This document shows, piece after piece, positions 29,001-40,963 of a stretch of DNA of 64,000 nucleotides. How positions within the stretch are numbered: the stretch's first letter is position 1; every line of letters starts with the position of its first letter. The notes under the pieces were generated by a model. It saw only the letters and a program-made list of their open reading frames with translations. It had not been told where the DNA came from and made no database searches. Position numbers and translations under genes: made by a program. Source of the stretch: Rebecca billardiae RCC1528 (taxonomy: Eukaryota; Haptophyta); contig OZ251227.1 in assembly GCA_965240325.2 (NCBI GenBank), positions 434,001 through 498,000 of the forward strand, given 5' to 3'.

Positions 29001-29333
29001 CGATTTTTGATTAGCAAGGCCATGGCAGCGGCGGCAGCAGCGGCGGCGGCGGCTTGCGCAGCCGTGCAGCGGCCGAGGACGGTGCATGCAGGGTACTGTC
29101 TGTGTGCGTCTCTTATTATTCTTAGTAAACTGTAGTAGCAGCTACAGTTTCGGGTAACTACATGACGGTACGTTACCCGTACATACAGTACTGACTACTA
29201 ATGGTACGGATACCGGCTCAGCAGTCTCTTAAACGTAGAGGACAGCTATACTAACAACGGTAACGAGTCAGTGAGCATCGTCGCGTCGTGAGTGCGCGCG
29301 TCGTCATGGATCACTGTGACTGGCTAGCTGACA
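29001..29333. other. Intergenic region with a short hairpin
   Basis: About 330 bp without a supported gene. It includes a GGC/CAG-rich tract just upstream of the GST start and an inverted repeat at 29127-29150 with 9-nt arms (aaactgtag, ctacagttt). Confidence 0.45.
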
Positions 29334-32300
29334 CTATTCACGTGTTCGAGCACGCAACGGCGGCGTGCGTCGAGGCCCAGAGCCTGCGCTTGCGCCTGCG
29401 CCGCCGGCAATGTCGGCGGTCAATCCGTCCGAGGCCGACCCCGAGCGGCGGTGCAGCCGGTTGGCTGCGGATGGCGACAGAGCGCGCCCGCGCTGCGCCG
29501 CCTTCGCGGACGTCTGCATCGGCGGCGAGCCCGTGCCCCTGACCGGCGGCGCACGCATGGGCCCAGCTGAGTGCGGGCGCAGGCCGGCGCGGCCGGGGCT
29601 CGGCGACCGCGCCGCGCGCGGGCTGCGGCCGAGCGGGCGCGCGTGAGGCTTGGCGCGAGCGTTGGCCGCGCCGTTCGTGCGCGCGGGCATCGCTCGCCAC
29701 GTCGGCTGGCTCGACGTGGGCGACGGCGTCGCGCTCGCCAGCGAGACCAGCTCGGCGCGCTGCTCTGGCGAGAGCCCCAGCTCGCCGTCGAGAACAAAGC
29801 GCAGCCCGCCCTCGCCCAGCCGGCTGCTCAGCTCGACAACCAGCTGCGTGCGGAGGAAGCCGACGAGCGCGGAGGCGGCCGCGTGCTCGCGCGAGGCCGC
29901 GACGGCGCGCAGCAGGTCCTGCAGGTACGTGCGCTCGTCGCCGGGCGCGCGCTGCTGCAAGGTCGCCGAGAGGCCACCGTCCCAGGGGTGCCTGCGGCGC
30001 GCGCGAGCCGGGGGCGTGTGCGCGTGCGCGTGCGCGTGGGCGTGACGGTTCGCTGGGGCCCAGGCGCGGCGCGTGGCGCCGCGCGTGCCCTCCGAGCGAT
30101 CCGCGGGGGGCGAGGGTGCCCCGCCGCCTGCGCCGCGCACCGCAGCGCGCCCGCGCACCTGAGGAAGCACATGTACACGGAGCACAGCCCCATCTCCGCG
30201 ATGGGCAGCTTGGGGAGCGCCAGCCCCGCCTCGTCCACAGCGGCGCCGTGCTCGGAGCGCATCGCGCGCAGCGCCGAGTCGAGCACCGTGTGCGGCAGCA
30301 GCTCGGAGCAGCACGCGCACCGGAGCGCCTCGCGCACGCCGGGCCGCACGCTCGCCGCGACGACCGGCTCGTCCTCCGCCAGCAGGTAGTACAGCGCGTC
30401 GAGCAGCGAGAGGTTGGTCCAGCCCGCCTTGGCGTCGAGCCCGGGCGAGCTGTCGTCCGGCGGCGCGCGCAGCAGGTGCGGGGTGGCGTGTCTGTAGCAC
30501 AGGTACTCGGCGATGTGCGTGAGCGCGTGCTGCAGCAGCTTGGGCGACATCGCGAGGTGGAGGATGCTGCGCGGCGCACGCGGGGTCGGCAGGGCGCGCG
30601 CGCGAGCCACGGGCGTGAGCGCCGTGCGCGCGCGGGCGCCGCGCATCGGGCGGGCTGGGCGGCTGGGCCGGTGTCGCGCCATCGGCGGTGCGTCGGCGCA
30701 CGGCGGGTGTCGCGCGCACCGCCCCGCGAACGCCACCATCGTGCGGAATGCGCGCAGCCGGCTCGGGCTGGGCTCGGCGCGCCCGCCGCGGGCGAGCTCG
30801 TCATCGCACAGCCGGTGGCAGCGGCGGATGCGCACGAGGCAGTTGTGCACGAGCGCCGGATCGATCCGGACCGCCTCCTGGCCGTGCGGCCACGCGCTGT
30901 AGCAGTGCTTCACCAGCTGCAGCACCGCGCCGATCTCGTCGTCCAGATCGGCGCACAGCTCGAGCGAGGCGGCCGAGCCGTCGAAGGTGCGGTGCAGGTT
31001 GAGCGCGCCCGCGTCGCGCAGCAGCATCGGCGCCTCCATCGAGTGCCGCCGCTCGCCGAGAGAGTGCGCGTGCGCGTGCGCGTGCGCGCCCTCCGCCTCG
31101 TCCGCGCACGCGGGGAGGCCCTCGAGCGCGGAGACCGCGGCCGGGTCGAGCTGGTGCGTGGGCTCGCGCGCGTCCGAGGCGGGCACGAAGTCCGGCGCGC
31201 GGATCGTGTAGAGCAGCGCGCCGGTGAACTGGCGGCCGGGGCCGCCGGGGCTCTGCGCACCCTCCGCGCGCGCGCCGAACGCGCGCAGCGGCGGCCGCTT
31301 GGCCGGCGACGCCACCGCCTTGCGCGCCGCGGCAGCGGCGCCCGTGGCCGAGGAGGAGGTGCGCGGGCGGCGCGCGGGGGACTCCGCGCCCCGCCGGCTG
31401 CCAGAGTGCGCGCCTCGCGCGTCCTCCGCGCGCATGCCCGCGCCCCTGAGCAGCTCGTCCACCGTGTCCGCGTCCAGCTCGGCCATCCGCACCACGCCCG
31501 CCAGCCGCTCGCCCACGTGCGCGTGCAGCACGAGCAGGACCTCGCCGACGAGGTGCTTGTTCAGCGCGGACTTGGACGCGTCCGCGCGCGCCATCGCGAG
31601 CACGCTCACCAGCGCGTGCAGCTTCGAGCGCAGATTCGTCACGCGGCACGGCCCGTCAAAGTAGGCGCGCACGGCCGACCACGGGTGCCGCCTGAGGCAC
31701 ATGTACACGACCGTCAGGCCCATCTCACGCGCGCGCAGCGCAAAGTCGTCGCGCTGCTTGACCGAGCGCAGCATGCACTCCACCGCGCTCTCCACCAGCA
31801 CGGACGCCGGCGCCGCCGAGCACGCCGCGCAGCGCAGCGACTCGCGCACCGCCGCGCGCGACGACTCGTTGAGCTGCGAGCCCTTCGCCAGCAGCCCAAA
31901 CAGAGCGCCCAGCGCGTCACGCACCACCGCCAGCGCACTGCCGTTCGACGCGCGCCGCTCGGCGGCCGCGACGCCGAGCACGGCCGGCGTGACGTGCGCG
32001 AAGCAGAAGAACTCGCCCATGTGCTTCACCGCCTGGTTGTACAGCACGCTGCGCCCCGAGCGCTTCACCACCATCGTGCAGAAGTCGAGCATCTGGAACG
32101 ACGCGTCCACGTCCGCGTCAGACACCGCGCCCGCGTCGTCGAGCAGCCGGTGCCACCGCCGCACGCGCACGAGCGCGTTGTGCAGCAGCGCGACCACCGG
32201 GTTGTTCACGCCGCCCTGCGTCTTCTTCGCCCACAGCGACTCGTCCACCGCCGCGTGCTGCAGCAGCTCGAGCACCATCCCGCGCTCGTCCTCAAGCTCC

Positions 32301-34690
32301 TCCCACACCTCGTGCGAGCGGCGCGCCTCGGCGGCGTGGCTCACGCGCAGGCCGAGCTCGCGCTCGCCCGTCGCGCGCACGCTCGCCGGGATCACGAACG
32401 AGTCGTGGTGCATGCCCGCGCGCGCGTCGGCGTCCACGGTCACCGGCGCGGCGGGCCGGCGCGCGTTCAGCTCCTCGGACGCGGCGGGCAGCGCCTCGAG
32501 CGCCGCCACCGCCTCGGCCTCGATGCACGTGCTCGGCGCCGCGGCCACGCCGCCCGCCGAGCCCGCGCCCCACGCGCCCTCCGGGAGTCCGGGAGGCGGG
32601 GTCGCGAAATCCGGCTCGGTGAGCGTGAGCAGGCCCGCGTGCAGGTGGGGCGAGGTCGAGTCGGCTCGACGCCGGCCACTGCCGGGCGGGGAGCGCACGC
32701 CGTGCGGGCTGCCCACGCTCAGCGGCGAGGGCCCATCCTGAGGCACCATGACAGCCGTGGGCGGCCGCACGCCCGGCACGCCGCTGCCCGCGCCGCGCGC
32801 GCGGTCGGCTGATTGCGGGCGCCTCGGGAGCGCCGAGATGGAGCTGCTCGTCGACGGCCCCGAGATGCCCGAGCTCTCCTCACCGAGCACCGACGGGTGC
32901 GCCGAGATGGACGAGGGCCGATTGTCTCGCCGCGCGGCAGGGTCCGTGGCGGGCCCGTCTCCGCGCAGCGCGTGCCGGACCGTTGACGCGGGGCCGCGAG
33001 CGCGCGGCGCGCTGCGCTCGCCGGAGGTGCGCTGCCTGCGCCCGGGCGAGGGATATCGCCGGTCGGCCGCGCTCGGCGAGCCGCGACGCGCGCCTGACCT
33101 GCGCTCGACCGTGCGCGCCGCCGACGCCGAGCGCTCCCCCGGCTCCGCCTCCGCGCGCATGCCCGCGCCCCTGAGCAGCTCGTCCACCGTGTCCGCGTCC
33201 AGCTCGGCCATCCGCACCACGCCCGCCAGCCGCTCGCCCACGTGCGCGTGCAGCACGAGCAGGACCTCGCCGACGAGGTGCTTGTTCAGCGCGGACTTGG
33301 ACGCGTCCGCGCGCGCCATCGCGAGCACGCTCACCAGCGCGTGCAGCTTCGAGCGCAGATTCGTCACGCGGCACGGCCCGTCAAAGTAGGCGCGCACGGC
33401 CGACCACGGGTGCCGCCTGAGGCACATGTACACGACCGTCAGGCCCATCTCACGCGCGCGCAGCGCAAAGTCGTCGCGCTGCTTGACCGAGCGCAGCATG
33501 CACTCCACCGCGCTCTCCACCAGCACGGACGCCGGCGCCGCCGAGCACGCCGCGCAGCGCAGCGACTCGCGCACCGCCGCGCGCGACGACTCGTTGAGCT
33601 GCGAGCCCTTCGCCAGCAGCCCAAACAGCGCGCCCAGCGCGTCACGCACCACCGCCAGCGCACTGCCGTTCGACGCGCGCCGCTCGGCGGCCGCGACGCC
33701 GAGCACGGCCGGCGTGACGTGCGCGAAGCAGAAGAACTCGCCCATGTGCTTCACCGCCTGGTTGTACAGCACGCTGCGCCCCGAGCGCTTCACCACCATC
33801 GTGCAGAAGTCGAGCATCTGGATCGACGCGTCCACGTCCGCGTCAGACACCGCGCCCGCGTCGTCGAGCAGCCGGTGCCACCGCCGCACGCGCACGAGCG
33901 CGTTGTGCAGCAGCGCGACCACCGGGTTGTTCACGCCGCCCTGCGTCTTCTTCGCCCACAGCGACTCGTCCACCGCCGCGTGCTGCAGCAGCTCGAGCAC
34001 CATCCCGCGCTCGTCCTCCAGCTCCTCCCACACCTCGTGCGAGCGGCGCGCCTCGGCGGCGTGGCTCACGCGCAGGCCGAGCTCGCGCTCGCCCGTCGCG
34101 CGCACGCTCGCCGGGATCACGAACGAGTCGTGGTGCATGCCCGCGCGCGCGTCGGCGTCCACGGTCACCGGCGCGGCGGGCCGGCGCGCGTTCAGCTCCT
34201 CCGACGCGGCGGGCAGCGCCTCGAGCGCCGCCACCGTCTCGGCATCGATGTGCGTGCCGGAGCCCGGCGGCTCGCGCGAGAAGCACGGCTCGTCGAGCGT
34301 CCGTATCCGCGAGTTCTCCTCCTGGACGCCGTCCTCCGCGCGGGCGCGCGACAGCCGCTGTGCGCGCGGCAGCGCCCTCACGACATCGCCAGTTGCGCGC
34401 AGCGCACGGCCCGGCAGGTAGCCGCCAAGGTCGGCGGTCGCGTACAGGCCGTGCGCGTTGGCCGAGACGGCCATGTCATCGGTGGCTCGACGCGCGCTTT
34501 GGCTCGCCACCGACATCGTCGAGCCGCCAAAGTCCGATGCTCGCCTCGCGAGCGATAGCCGCCGTCGCGGCCAGCCGAAGGGATCATCCGACTGGTCCGC
34601 GCCGCGCGCTGAGAGCGGCATCAGCGAGCGCACCGCGCGGAGCTGCTGCGACTCCTGCAGGAGCCCGCCCACATAGTCCACGTCGTCCAT
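29334..34690 (-). CDS. Giant three-repeat protein of unknown function, three exons
   Basis: Exons are 30720-34690, 30159-30566 and 29334-29991 in transcript order, separated by phase-2 introns of 153 and 167 nt with GTGCGCG donors. The 1,678-residue product has a low-complexity head, then three copies of a helical unit of about 365 residues (about 146-512, 722-1087 and a diverged 1178-1552) with Ser/Arg/Pro-rich linkers. Each unit contains a block like MGLTVVYMCLRRHPW and a Cys pair (RCAACSAA). Units 1 and 2 are almost identical in DNA. In unit 3 the introns fall inside the repeat, and splicing restores its alignment (FLRHPW against LRRHPW). The family is not recognised; the helical repeats suggest a scaffold. 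The start is the first ATG of the frame. Confidence 0.75.
31431..34254 (-). repeat. Near-identical 1.1-kb intragenic direct duplication
   Basis: Segments 31431-32527 and 33155-34251 align at a constant offset of 1,724 bp. By eye I find only about half a dozen differences, such as aacgac/atcgac near 32097/33821 and agagcg/cagcgcg near 31904/33628. The intervening 630 bp is unrelated linker sequence. The match includes third-codon positions, so the duplication or gene conversion is recent. Confidence 0.92.
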
Positions 34691-35089
34691 GCGCTCGGTC
34701 GGGGCGCTGGACGCGCCAGCGCGCGCGCGCGCGCCAGCTAAGCCGCGGCCCGCTCCACCGCCAGGCAACACAGCCCGAGCGACCTGTGTTGGATCTCCGG
34801 GCTGAAGGGAGCCAACCAAGTGTTGAAGTGAATCATCTCCGGACGAGATTAAAGGAACCGCATATGTATGGGTAGGCGCCGTACATTCGATTGGCTATTT
34901 TGGACCCAATTCGGGCTCGACTGCCGACTAATGAGCCGAATGCACCCATATAGCAATTACAACACGCGGTGTATCACTGTATTCATCAGCATGATGACAA
35001 TGAGTTGACAACGAGATCATATTGGAGCTTGAGGCGCATCCGGACTGCTACCAACGAACAACCTCGGTCCAGTCCGGATAGTCGGCGCC
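34691..35089. promoter_or_regulatory. Shared upstream region of a divergent gene pair
   Basis: The 399-bp gap lies between the three-repeat protein (-) and the JmjC gene (+). It is less GC-rich in its middle (34850-35000). No clear core-promoter element is visible. Confidence 0.4.
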
Positions 35090-38000
35090 ATGCCGAGCGG
35101 GCGGGGCGGGAAGCGGCCGCGGGAGGCCGGCGAGCTCCCGACTGTCGGCCTGGAGCCCGTGCCGGCCGTGGATGCGTCGGAGGATGAGAACTACTCCGGC
35201 CCCGTCGATCGCTGCAGCTCGCCTGTCGGCTCGCCACAGCCCATCAAAGTCGCGCTCAAGACGCACAGTCCGGTTTGCCCGAGCAGCGTCAAGGGCATGG
35301 AGGCTCGACCGCCTGGAGCCTCGACCGACGAGGCCGCACGTTCGGGCGTCGTCGTCGAGCTGGAGTTCGTCCACCCACTCAAGCGCGTCCACCCAGACGC
35401 CCTCACCACGCCAACCCTTCGCCTGCCCGATCCTGAGCACGTCACGGCCGATGCGGAGCATGGCAGCGCTCCCGTGTCTGCAGCGCCCACGGCAAAGCGA
35501 CGACGCCCGAGCCGTACGCGATCTGCAGACGAGCCGCGGGCAGCTGATCCGTCGGCGACGCCTGCACCGCTGGGCGCAGACAGAGTCCTCAGGCCCAGGC
35601 GCAGATCGGGCACGGCCGCTCCGCCCGCGAGGGCCGAGGCGGCGGCGGTGGATTCGGCCGCGGCGGTACCGCGGCGACCGGCGCGTGGTGCAGCATCTGA
35701 TGCCGGTGCGCAGTCCAGCGCGGCTGCGCCGGGCGCAGGTGCATCGCCATCAGCGAGCGCTGCACCCGACGGCGCGTCGCGCGAGCCAGCATGCGCGGCG
35801 GAAGCAGAGGCAGCGCGCCGTGCGGGGGCGGACGCGGGGGCGGCATGCGCTGCGGACGTGAAGGTGGAGGCAGCGGGCGCTGCTGAGGCGGAGCGCGCAG
35901 CAGAGCCGGCAACCGCTGCGCGGGAGGAGGAGGTGCGCGCGCCGGCAGGGGCCCGCACGAGGTGCTCGCCAGCGCCTGCGGTGGCAAAAAGCGCGCAGGC
36001 CGGCGGCCGCGCGCCCGACCGCGCGCGCAGACCGGCGCCTGCGCCGCGCACGGCTGCGGCCAAGAAGGTGCTCGTCTCGGGCGAGGAGACGCGCCTGTAC
36101 CTGTCCTGCGTGGACGGTGGCCTCGACGCCGTGTGCCGCGTGATGAACAACCTCGTCTCGATCCAGGACGACCCCGAGCACCCGGGTCTCGTGCTGCTCA
36201 TGCGGCGGAAGCCCAGCGGCTTGTACAAGCAGTGGGCGGTGGCCGATCTCGAGCGGCACGAGTGCCGGCTGGCGGGCCACGCGTTCGAGTGCGACACGAT
36301 CAAGGAGGCGGACGTGCTCGGGCAGTGGCTGCAGGGCGGACGGGTCGGACCGATGCCGCTGCGCCTCAAGATGCAGCCGGGGTACGCGCAGGCCAAGAAG
36401 GCCAAGAGCGGGGCCGACAGAAGGGCCATGCAGGAGGCGCGCGGCTCGCCTGCGCTGCTCGCGCAGGTGATGGCCGCGCGCGCGCGCACCGCCGGCGCGC
36501 ACCGCGAGCGCGTGAAGGAGGAGCCCGAGCACGACGGCGCGTGCGAGCCGGGCGAGGAGGCGCCGAGGCGCCGGGTTCGTGCCTCGGCGCCTCGCGTGCA
36601 GGAGGACCCCGAGTACGCGCAGCCGCTCCGGTGCTCTTTCGATCTGGGCGAGTACGAGCGCCACCGGCAGAGCGCCGCGCGCGACACGCAGCCAGGCGGC
36701 CGGTACCACGCGCTGTGGCTCGAGCAGCTGGCGCGCACGGAGCGCGTCATGCGCGCGGCGGCGGTGCTCGCGGCGCGCACGTGCCACGACGGCGAGCCCG
36801 CGCAGCCGGCCGCGCCCGCACCGCGGGCTGAGGCGGCGCCGGCGGCCGCGAATGCCAGCGTGCGCGGCGTGGATGCTGCGCACGCGCCCGAGTCGAGCCG
36901 CGCCGCCCTTCCGGCGCCAGAGTCGCCCCTCGCTGCCGCATCCGCGCCGGCGGCACTTCCCGCGGCTGCGGGCGCGCCGGCCTCGCTGCTCGCAGCCGCC
37001 GATGTGGCGGCCGCAGAGCCCGCAACCGCCGACGCGCCCGCTGTGCCGCCCACAGCCACGGCCGGGGCGGCCGAACCGCCCGCAGCCGCGGGCTCGCCCG
37101 CCGTGCCGCCCGCAGCCGAGTCAGCGCCGGCCGCGCTGACCGCACCCGCGGCCGCGCCCGCCGCCAGGGCTGCAGTCACGGCCGCGCCGGCCGCGCCGCC
37201 TGCAGCCGAACGCGCGGCCGCGCCAGCCGCGCTGCCAGCAGCCACGCCCGTGCCCAGTGCGGCCAGGCTGATCGCGCCGCCTGCAGCCACGCCTCAGCTG
37301 GCCGCAGCCGCGGCCGCGCCGGGCGCGCCGCCCGCCGCTGCGGCCGCACCGGACGCGCCGCCCGCGGCCGCGGCCGTACCGGCCACGCCGCCCACGCCCG
37401 CGACCGCACCGGCCACGCCGCCACACGTCGCGGCCGCGCCAGCCGCGCCAGCTGCGCCGCCCGCGGCCGCGCCAGCCGCGCCGCCCGCAGCCGCCGAGTG
37501 CGACGAGCCGATCGCCGAGCTCTCGGCGCTGGTCGAGCTCGCGCGACAGATCTTCGGCGGGCTGGGCATGGCCGGCCCGAAGCAGATCCCGAGCGAGATC
37601 GATATCTGCCGCGGTGTCGTCTCGGCCGCTGACGGGCTCGGCCGCGTCGAGCGCTCCGAGTGGACGGCGGAGGCGGGCCCGCTCATCTTCTCGCCGTCCG
37701 AGCTGGGCGACCTCGAGGCGGCCGGGCTGCACGTCCCGGGCTGGCGCGACTTCTCCGACGTACGCGCGCGCGCGCGTCCGAGCTGCGCCCAGCCCGCGCG
37801 CCCGCTGCGCGCTCAACCCCGTCCGCCGCGCGCGCGCGCGCGCCCGGCCTCGCCGCTGCGTGCCGCCGCTGCGTGCCGCGCAGGTGCTGGAGGGCAAGCA
37901 CGCGGAGGCGGGCAGCAGGCTCAAGAAGGGCTCCAAGCTCAACAAGTCGGACCTGCGCAACGGGCAGCAGGGGCAGATGCGCACGGCAGAGGTGGTGAGG

Positions 38001-39029
38001 CAGCTGCAGACGCCCGCGAGCGCGCGCACCTCGCTGCTCAACTCGATCACCGAGATCAAGGCGGGCGAGCTCAACGTGAGCCTGCCGCGCGCGCTCGAGG
38101 CGCAGCGCGTGAGCAACCTGTGGTGGCCGGTCGACTCGGCGGTGCAGACCTTCCTGCTGCTCTCGATGCGGCAGTGCTCGATGTCGTACCACCTCGACCT
38201 GTGGGCGACCGCGGTGTTCTACAACGTGCGCTGGGGCTGCAAGGTCTTCGCGCTCGCGCCGCCCACCGAGCACAACCTCAAGCTGCTGCGCGCGTGGCAG
38301 GTGCGCGGCGAGCTGGACTCGGGCGAGGCGGGCGGAGGCGCCGTGTTCCCGCGCGACCTCCAGGGCTTCACGGTCGCGGTGCTCGAGGCGGGCTCGGCGG
38401 TCGCGATCCCCGCGGGCTGGATCCACGCGGTGTACACGCCCGAGGACTCGTGCGTCTTCGGCTGGAACTTCCACACCTGCGCGCAGCTCAGCACGTCGCT
38501 CGAGGCGATCACTGCCAACTGGGGCGAGAAGATGGCCGAGATGTGCGCGCGCGCACACGGCCGGGCGGTTGCGCCGCCGCGTGCACGGGCGCGCGCGCGC
38601 GCGCGGCGGTGCCCTGGTGGGCACGTGAGCCCACAGCTCCCCGGCCGCGCACACTGCCCCCGTCGCGCCGCGCCGCGCCGCGCCACGCCGCGCAGGCGGC
38701 AGACGCGAGCGTTCACCGTCGCCAAGCTCGACGCCGGCCTGTGGCAGCTCGCGACGGCGGTGACCAACAGCCACGACTTCCCGTTCCATCCGTTCAGCGC
38801 GCTCACCGCTGACCTCGACCTCTCGCGCCGAGCAGTCGCTCGCTCCATGAGCGTGCTCGCGGAGTACCTGACGGGCGACTGGACTCGCAACGAGCGAGAC
38901 GGCAAGATGCGCGGCCACTTCCCACGGGTCGCCCCGAAGGACGCTGCCTGCCTCGCGTACAAGGAGCCCAAGGCCGTGCTCGATCGGCTGTTCGCGCTCC
39001 TGCAGGAGTACCTCAGGGCACCGCCATGA
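35090..39029 (+). CDS. JmjC-domain protein, KDM2-like histone demethylase, three exons
   Basis: Exons 35090-37759, 37884-38542 and 38696-39029 give 1,220 residues; introns of 124 and 153 nt are phase 0 and phase 2. JmjC proteins remove methyl groups from histone lysines using Fe(II) and 2-oxoglutarate. The catalytic fold has YHLDL (His993, Asp995), a probable 2-oxoglutarate Lys in VFALAPPTEHNL, and the distal His1071 in IPAGWIHAVYTPED, in the manner of KDM2/KDM7. The N-terminal half is basic and disordered with an NLS-like KRRRPSR. A compact domain lies around residues 325-430 (LYLSCVDGGLDAVCRVMNNL...). An Ala/Pro-rich linker of almost 190 residues precedes the catalytic part. No PHD or CXXC finger was seen. 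Confidence 0.88.
36930..37497 (+). repeat. Degenerate Ala/Pro-coding minisatellite within the JmjC gene
   Basis: About 570 bp of loosely periodic GCC/GCG/CCG-rich sequence encodes an almost pure Ala-Pro linker (PPAAAAAPDAPPAAA-like). The period is irregular, around 10-15 codons. It probably grows and shrinks by slippage. Confidence 0.75.
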
Positions 39030-39315
39030 AAGTCGGACCGACCGATCCCGTGCAGCCAGGCCGGCGAGATTGGCGGCGCTGACTCAGCTGCCGTGGCGGA
39101 CGGCTGAGGATTTGCTGCGCGGGTGTTTGCGTCGACCGACGGATGTATCGGTGGCCGGCCCCATATGCTTGTGACGACACTGCCGGTGAGTGATGGTCCA
39201 CCCGGCTCAGTAATCCCCAGCACGCCGCCATCGAAATCCGGTTACAATAAACGTTACCGCCACCATCGGTGACAGTGAACGAGAAACGACCCGGCATCTC
39301 CAGAACGAAAAAACG

Positions 39316-39905
39316 ATGGCACCCACGGTGGTTTTGGACGCGCGCGCGCGCAAGGTGGTCGAGGAGAAGGACGAGCAGCTGCAGGAGGCTCGGGACGAGA
39401 TCGGGAAGCTACGATCAAATCTCTCGAAGAAAGAGAAGGCGGTAAGTACTAGCGCGTGGTCCGCCCCGCACCAATCAAGGCTGCGACTGCGTGCGCCGTC
39501 TCACCCCGTGCCCTCCCGGCCTGCCCTGCCCCGGCACTGCAGCTCAAAGAGGCCACCGAATCGCTTACTCGCCTGAGACGGCAGCACACCGAGCTGCAGA
39601 GCAAACATGACAGCTTGTCAGAGCTTTCAACGCAGCAGCAGCAAACCATCGAACGCCTCGAGGACGAGCTTGCCAAGGCAAATCGCCTCAACCGCAACTA
39701 CCTCAACGAGGTCACTAAGCAGGATCAGATGCTCTCCCTCGTATGCGCGTACAAGGGAGAGGACGAGCGCCGGGACATTGCCATGCTGCTGCACGAGAAC
39801 ATCACCTTGGAAGAAAAGGTCGAACGGTTGCAAGCGCAGGTCAAGCGGCTGGCACGCGAGAATGTTGCAGCGCTCAACGAGGACTGGGAAGGATTCGACG
39901 ACTGA
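39316..39905 (+). CDS. Small coiled-coil protein, two exons
   Basis: Exons 39316-39441 and 39543-39905 flank a 101-nt phase-0 intron with a canonical GTAAGT donor, unlike the GTGCG donors of most genes here, and CTGCAG acceptor. Splicing continues the coiled coil as KKEKA|LKEATESL, giving 162 residues. Nearly the whole protein is heptad-rich (VVEEKDEQLQEARDEIGKLR, QQTIERLEDELAKANRL). A conserved-looking patch reads QDQMLSLVCAYKGEDERRDI, and the C-terminus EDWEGFDD is acidic. Scaffold or cytoskeletal adaptor roles are possible, but I do not recognise the family. Confidence 0.8.
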
Positions 39906-40963
39906 CAGACTGTCTACTGACCGAGTGACCGTCGACTGACGTCTCTCAGAGCGGCTCCCGGCGGCCGGAGGCGTCCTCCGTTTTTGTCCTGCTGATCCGC
40001 CACGTAGCACAATAGTCCGTCTCACTCGCGCCGTACTCGGCGGATGCGCCGTACTACTACTCGGCGGATGTCGCAAGTGACACTCCGAGACTTCGGACGG
40101 AGTCACTTAATTTATACTAAGTAAAGTATTAAATCACTCATTTACCTAATTATTAACAGCCTAACGAGTACCGTGATGCCTGAGTGAGTGACGGTGGTTA
40201 CGTAGTCAGGCAATTCCGACGTCGAGACTCGAGAGTCAGGCCGCGGCCGCGCGGCGCGGCCGCGCCGACTTCAGCGGGCTGCTCAAGTGCTCAGCTGCCC
40301 GCGCCAGTCAGGCTCGGCCGCCCAGCGACCGCCGTACTGTAGCACTTGCTACCGCCGCGGCCTGCGGCATATAGCTGGCGCGGCTGAAATTGATGCCTGA
40401 ATGAGCCATCGTCTGGACGATCACTAGACCAGACACCAGTGCGGCCGAGCACCACCGACGGACTGGCTGAGTAGTGGCTGCCAGTTAGGCAGTTGTTTCA
40501 GTTATATATATATGTAGCTTAGTAGCAGCCGGACATAAAGCTGCTCGATCCTGGCCTCCCCTTTCCCGCCCCCGGCGTCTCCGCACTGGCGAGCCCCAGT
40601 TGTCAATGGCGTCCAGACAGACGAGAGAGAACAAAACGTACGTGTACTAGCTACTACCCATACTATGATTTAAAGTGCAGTAAGCTACGACATCTTTGGG
40701 CCCCCCGGCTCCGGTGGTGTCGTGGCTGCGAGAGTGTCCTCTGGTACCGCAAGCAAGGACGTCTAGATCCTCCTCGGGATTGCTCATGCCTCATCCTTGC
40801 CTCATCGTCGTCGCAAATATGAATGCTCTGCGGCTGCACTCTGCAAGCAGCTCTCAACTTGGAATTCCGCGCGCGCCTTTCCGGACTCTTTATTGGTCAG
40901 CATCTGTGGTGAAACCGGCGCTTTGTGGCCGACGCGGCGACGCCGCGCCTGCGATACTGTACG
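39906..40963. other. Intergenic region
   Basis: About 1.06 kb. It shows AT-rich patches (40100-40170), CGCGGCCGCGCGGCGCGGCC-type GC palindromes near 40240-40266, and a short ATATAT run near 40504-40513. No supported gene. The final 160 bp should include the promoter and 5' UTR of the RCC1-like gene. Confidence 0.5.

Noticed and set aside
30116-34558. Plus-strand frames of 898 and 438 codons opposite the three-repeat protein
   Set aside because: They are His/Arg-rich mirror frames of the duplicated coding units; duplication explains why both look similar to each other.
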